64,000 nucleotides of DNA, taken from NCBI RefSeq assembly GCF_963576545.1, contig NC_083651.1, forward strand, positions 23,114,248 through 23,178,247, read 5' to 3'. This document shows, piece after piece, positions 61,328 to 64,000 of this stretch (its first letter is position 1; the number at the start of each line of letters is the position of its first letter). Position numbers and translations under genes: made by a program. This DNA comes from Limanda limanda. Lineage: Eukaryota; Chordata; Actinopteri; Pleuronectiformes; Pleuronectidae. The notes below the pieces were generated by a model. It was given only the letters and a program-made list of their open reading frames with translations. It ran no database searches and was not told the origin of the DNA.

Positions 61328-62215
61328 ATGGGCACCGTCCTCTCCATCTCCCCCGCGTCCAAGAAGGCGTCCATCATGGACTCGGAGGTCGCGGGAGACA
61401 AGGCCGACAAGAGCATCAAGCGGCACTCCATGTTCGTGTCCCTCTCCTGGAGGAAGCTGGTGTCCAACTCGGCCAAGAAGAGCGCCAAGAAGGTGACTCC
61501 GAACCCGGTGGTGGCCACGCGTGAGGTCCCGAGGAACCAGGTGGCCCAGCTGAACAGCGAGAACATCAGGAAAACGCACGGGAACGAGGAGAGGAAACCC
61601 AAAGCGCCCATCCCGGTCCCGGTGCCCACGGTGCCCACGCTGAACCATGACGCCGTCACCCAGAACGGGAGGCTGTCCTCGGTGCAGAAGCAGCCCAGCA
61701 GCCTGTCCCTGGTGTCCCCGAGGCGCATCGTCATCCAGGCGTCCACCGGCGAGCTGCTGCGCTGCCTGGGGGACTTCATGTGCCGCAGGTGCTACAAGCT
61801 GAAGGAGCTCAACAGCGGGGAGGTCATCCTCTGGTTCCGCAACATCGACCGGACTCTCTTGCTCCAGGGCTGGCAGGACCAGGGCTTCATCACGCCGGCC
61901 AACGTGGTGTTCGTGTACCTGCTGTGCGAGGACGCGATCGTGGACAGTGTGTCGTGCCCGGCCGAGCTGCAAGGAACCTTCCAGACCTGCCTGTACCTCG
62001 CCTACTCCTACATGGGCAACGAGATCTCCTACCCGCTCAAGCCCTTCATGATCGACGCCAACAAGGACGTGTTCTGGGAGACGTCGCTGCGGATCATCGA
62101 CAGGATGAGTGCCAAGATGCTGCAGCTCAATGCGGACCCGCACTTCTTCACCGAGGTCTTCCAGGACCTGAAGAACCAGCGGGACACCAGCGGCGAGGCG
62201 AACCTGGACCGCTGA
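61328..62215 (+). CDS. cdk5r2: CDK5 regulatory subunit 2 (p39-type activator)
   Basis: Intact single-exon frame of 295 residues. It binds and activates CDK5 in neurons without cyclin-type phosphorylation of the kinase. MGTVLSISPASKK at the N-terminus has the myristoylation glycine G2, and Lys clusters (K50-K55) favour membrane binding. Residues 1-130 are variable and Pro-rich in part (PIPVPVPTVP, 95-104). Residues 132-284 form the cyclin-like CDK5-binding domain, with RRIVIQASTGELLRCLGDFMCRRCY, LLLQGWQDQGFITPANVVFVYLLC, CLYLAYSYMGNEISYPLKPF and LNADPHFFTEVFQDLKN. The end NLDR matches the family. STGELLRCLGD, PVPTVP and TMNLDR-like features favour p39 over p35, and linkage to wnt10a agrees. 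It lacks the long Gly/Ala-rich tail insertion of human p39 (about 367 residues). The start is the first in-frame ATG, with a strong context (GACATGG). Whether this is the a or b paralogue is not decided. Confidence 0.95.
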   Translation: MGTVLSISPASKKASIMDSEVAGDKADKSIKRHSMFVSLSWRKLVSNSAKKSAKKVTPNPVVATREVPRNQVAQLNSENIRKTHGNEERKPKAPIPVPVPTVPTLNHDAVTQNGRLSSVQKQPSSLSLVSPRRIVIQASTGELLRCLGDFMCRRCYKLKELNSGEVILWFRNIDRTLLLQGWQDQGFITPANVVFVYLLCEDAIVDSVSCPAELQGTFQTCLYLAYSYMGNEISYPLKPFMIDANKDVFWETSLRIIDRMSAKMLQLNADPHFFTEVFQDLKNQRDTSGEANLDR

Positions 62216-64000
62216 CCTGGGAAAACAAACCAAGACTCTGGAGGTTTTTTAATTTCATTAATCAAAACAAAAAAAGATGGTGAATGTTTTTTCTGCAAAA
62301 CCACGCGACGGTGGCTTTGAATCAGAGGACTGAGGGGCTTCTCGCCCTGATGGGGGGGCTGAACATCTCATGATCAACAGCGTCAGTGTGGTGTTTAGGC
62401 TACAGTGTTTTAGGAGATCTCATTCATGCATGCCAGTGGTATATTGTCCGCTCTTTTTTTTTGTGTCTTGTCCCTTGCGACAGGGATTGACTTCGCAGGT
62501 ACAGACATTCAAACCCCCCCACCACCCCTGATTCATTCACGATGGATGGAGGATGTCGCAGTGAGGTGGAGGCTCCAGGCAGAATAGATCCGTGAAGCTG
62601 GAGAGGCAGAGCTGTCCGAGGTGCTGACCTGTGCAGCCCACCCCCCACCCCAACCTCCACCACCTCCTGCTCACTTTTCCACAACAGAGCTGAGCGTGGC
62701 TTAAGAACAGCTCCCATTCATCCCAGTGCATCTTTAGCACATAAGCCTAAGCCTGCAGAGGTGATACATGCGCCGTGCACAGCTCGCAGTGGTATAGTTG
62801 TTAAAGCTGTTAAACATGCAACAGATAACAGAAGCATGATTCCTTCAAGAGGAAGAAAGACTCTGTACATCTGTAGATATTCTCTCTACTTTAAAAAAAA
62901 AAAAAAAAAGAAGCTTGTTTCCATTTGTTAACCTTGAGTGGATGTTAGACTCTCCATCCTGCAGAAGAAGAGCGGCGTGCTACTCTAACACCGGGCTGGT
63001 TTCATCTCCTCTCGTGTGACACCAAATTTTGTCGTAACGGCAACGTTATTGTGAATGAATATAACTTGTTTTCGCCTACCTATGTGATACTGTAGTAATG
63101 TACATGCAGTGGGCAAATGTAAAACGAGTTAAGGGAGTATCTTCCCCCTGTAGAATGTGATAAACTGCACTAAAGGGGCCGGTAGATGCCCACATACAGC
63201 AACATGATCAACACGAGGAATCTGTTGAGTATTGCTTGTCACCTGTTGGCTGCTGTGATTCATTGCTTTGCAGTAAATTGCAGAGGTCAACTAGAGTGAA
63301 TGGAATATATCGTGGATTTTTTTAAATCCCCTATACGTGCCAACTGTCAAATGTCATGGCCTGAAACTATATGGTTTACATGTACATATCCCAGGTGTTC
63401 AATTTGCTGTTTTATTTTTTATTTATTTTCTCTGTTCTGAAGGTGCAACAACAAAAAAATTGCGCTTAATGGTCAACCAGTATTTTTGCCCTGTTCTGTA
63501 AATCTGTGCTGTGAGCCTCGGTTTGCTGGATTCATCTCCATGTTCAGGAAGGATGGTTCCTTCTCATAATGTAAATACTGACTGTGAACGTCTCATTCAC
63601 ACACGGGTGTCATTGCAGTTTCTATAAGCTAAAAAAAAAGTCATTTCAATCAGACTCTGAAACCAAAATCATGGGGCAAACGTGACAGTTAGTATTCAGT
63701 ATTACAATCATTCTAATAGTGCTCATTGTGACGTTGTGTTGTGAATTCATTGTTTTGGAAAAGTGGAATATAAATGCTGCTATTTTGCACAGCTGTGATC
63801 AAAACCCTCGATGTGTTTTTATTTTGCACAGCGGTATAACATAATGTCCGTGTACCGATGTTTTCTTTTCGGGTGCTGCAGTGTTTGCCATTTTAAGTTT
63901 TGCCGTTATACTGTCACAGAGTCTTGCTGTAGGACGCTCATCTGTGACATAGATCTTTTGTACAGTTCATTTTTTTCCTATACGTCGTATGGAGAACAAT
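62216..64000 (+). other. cdk5r2: cdk5r2 3' UTR (continues past the window)
   Basis: No coding frame follows the stop. The region is AT-rich with an A17 run (62893-62909), U-rich stretches, and three consensus Pumilio elements TGTANATA at 62872, 63381 and 63570. I found no AATAAA before the right edge, so the poly(A) site is probably outside. The extent is inferred from the long 3' UTRs typical of this gene. Confidence 0.5.

Noticed and set aside
61187..62233. 348-codon antisense frame over cdk5r2
   Set aside because: It is a GC-rich shadow with Val/Leu/His-rich composition and no recognised domain.

Overview
The window is nuclear DNA from a vertebrate, almost certainly a teleost fish. The evidence is split genes with GT..AG introns, long (CA)n/(TG)n, (GA)n and ATCC/ATT microsatellites, and decayed copies of interspersed repeats that I recognise from many fish genomes. 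The species cannot be named from sequence alone. Only two protein-coding genes can be supported, both on the + strand.

Region 1 (1-about 19845) is the 3' half of wnt10a. The window opens inside an intron. The third coding exon of the vertebrate four-exon layout is at 3190-3563, followed by a 13.7-kb last intron and the terminal exon at 17255-17815. A 3' UTR of about 2 kb probably ends near an AATAAA at 19821. The terminal exon carries a striking His/Asn-rich insertion (23 His in 37 residues) in the variable linker between the lipid-bearing N-terminal domain and the Cys-rich C-terminal domain. Exons 1 and 2 (signal peptide and the first part of the Wnt fold) lie outside the window to the left.

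Region 2 (about 19850-60900) is a 41-kb stretch with no gene I can support. It holds many microsatellites, a 181-bp GA/GT inverted repeat, two broken LINE reverse-transcriptase fragments, LINE 3' tails, a SINE-like element, and several copies of one ancient interspersed repeat in both orientations. It also has a few non-repetitive blocks rich in homeodomain-type AT motifs that could be conserved regulatory elements. Long intergenic space beside developmental genes such as Wnts often holds enhancers, but that is inference here.

Region 3 (about 60950-64000) is cdk5r2, encoding the p39-type activator of CDK5. It has an uninterrupted 295-residue reading frame in a GC-rich island. Upstream are three regularly spaced inverted CCAAT boxes and a leader with a 7-codon upstream ORF. 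A long 3' UTR runs off the right edge and has three consensus Pumilio sites.

The order WNT10A then CDK5R2 in the same orientation matches the human 2q35 locus (WNT6-WNT10A-CDK5R2-FEV, from memory), so this is an anciently conserved linkage. The two genes act in different settings: a secreted Wnt ligand for skin appendage, tooth and fin development, and a membrane-anchored neuronal kinase activator. Nothing shows that they work in one pathway.
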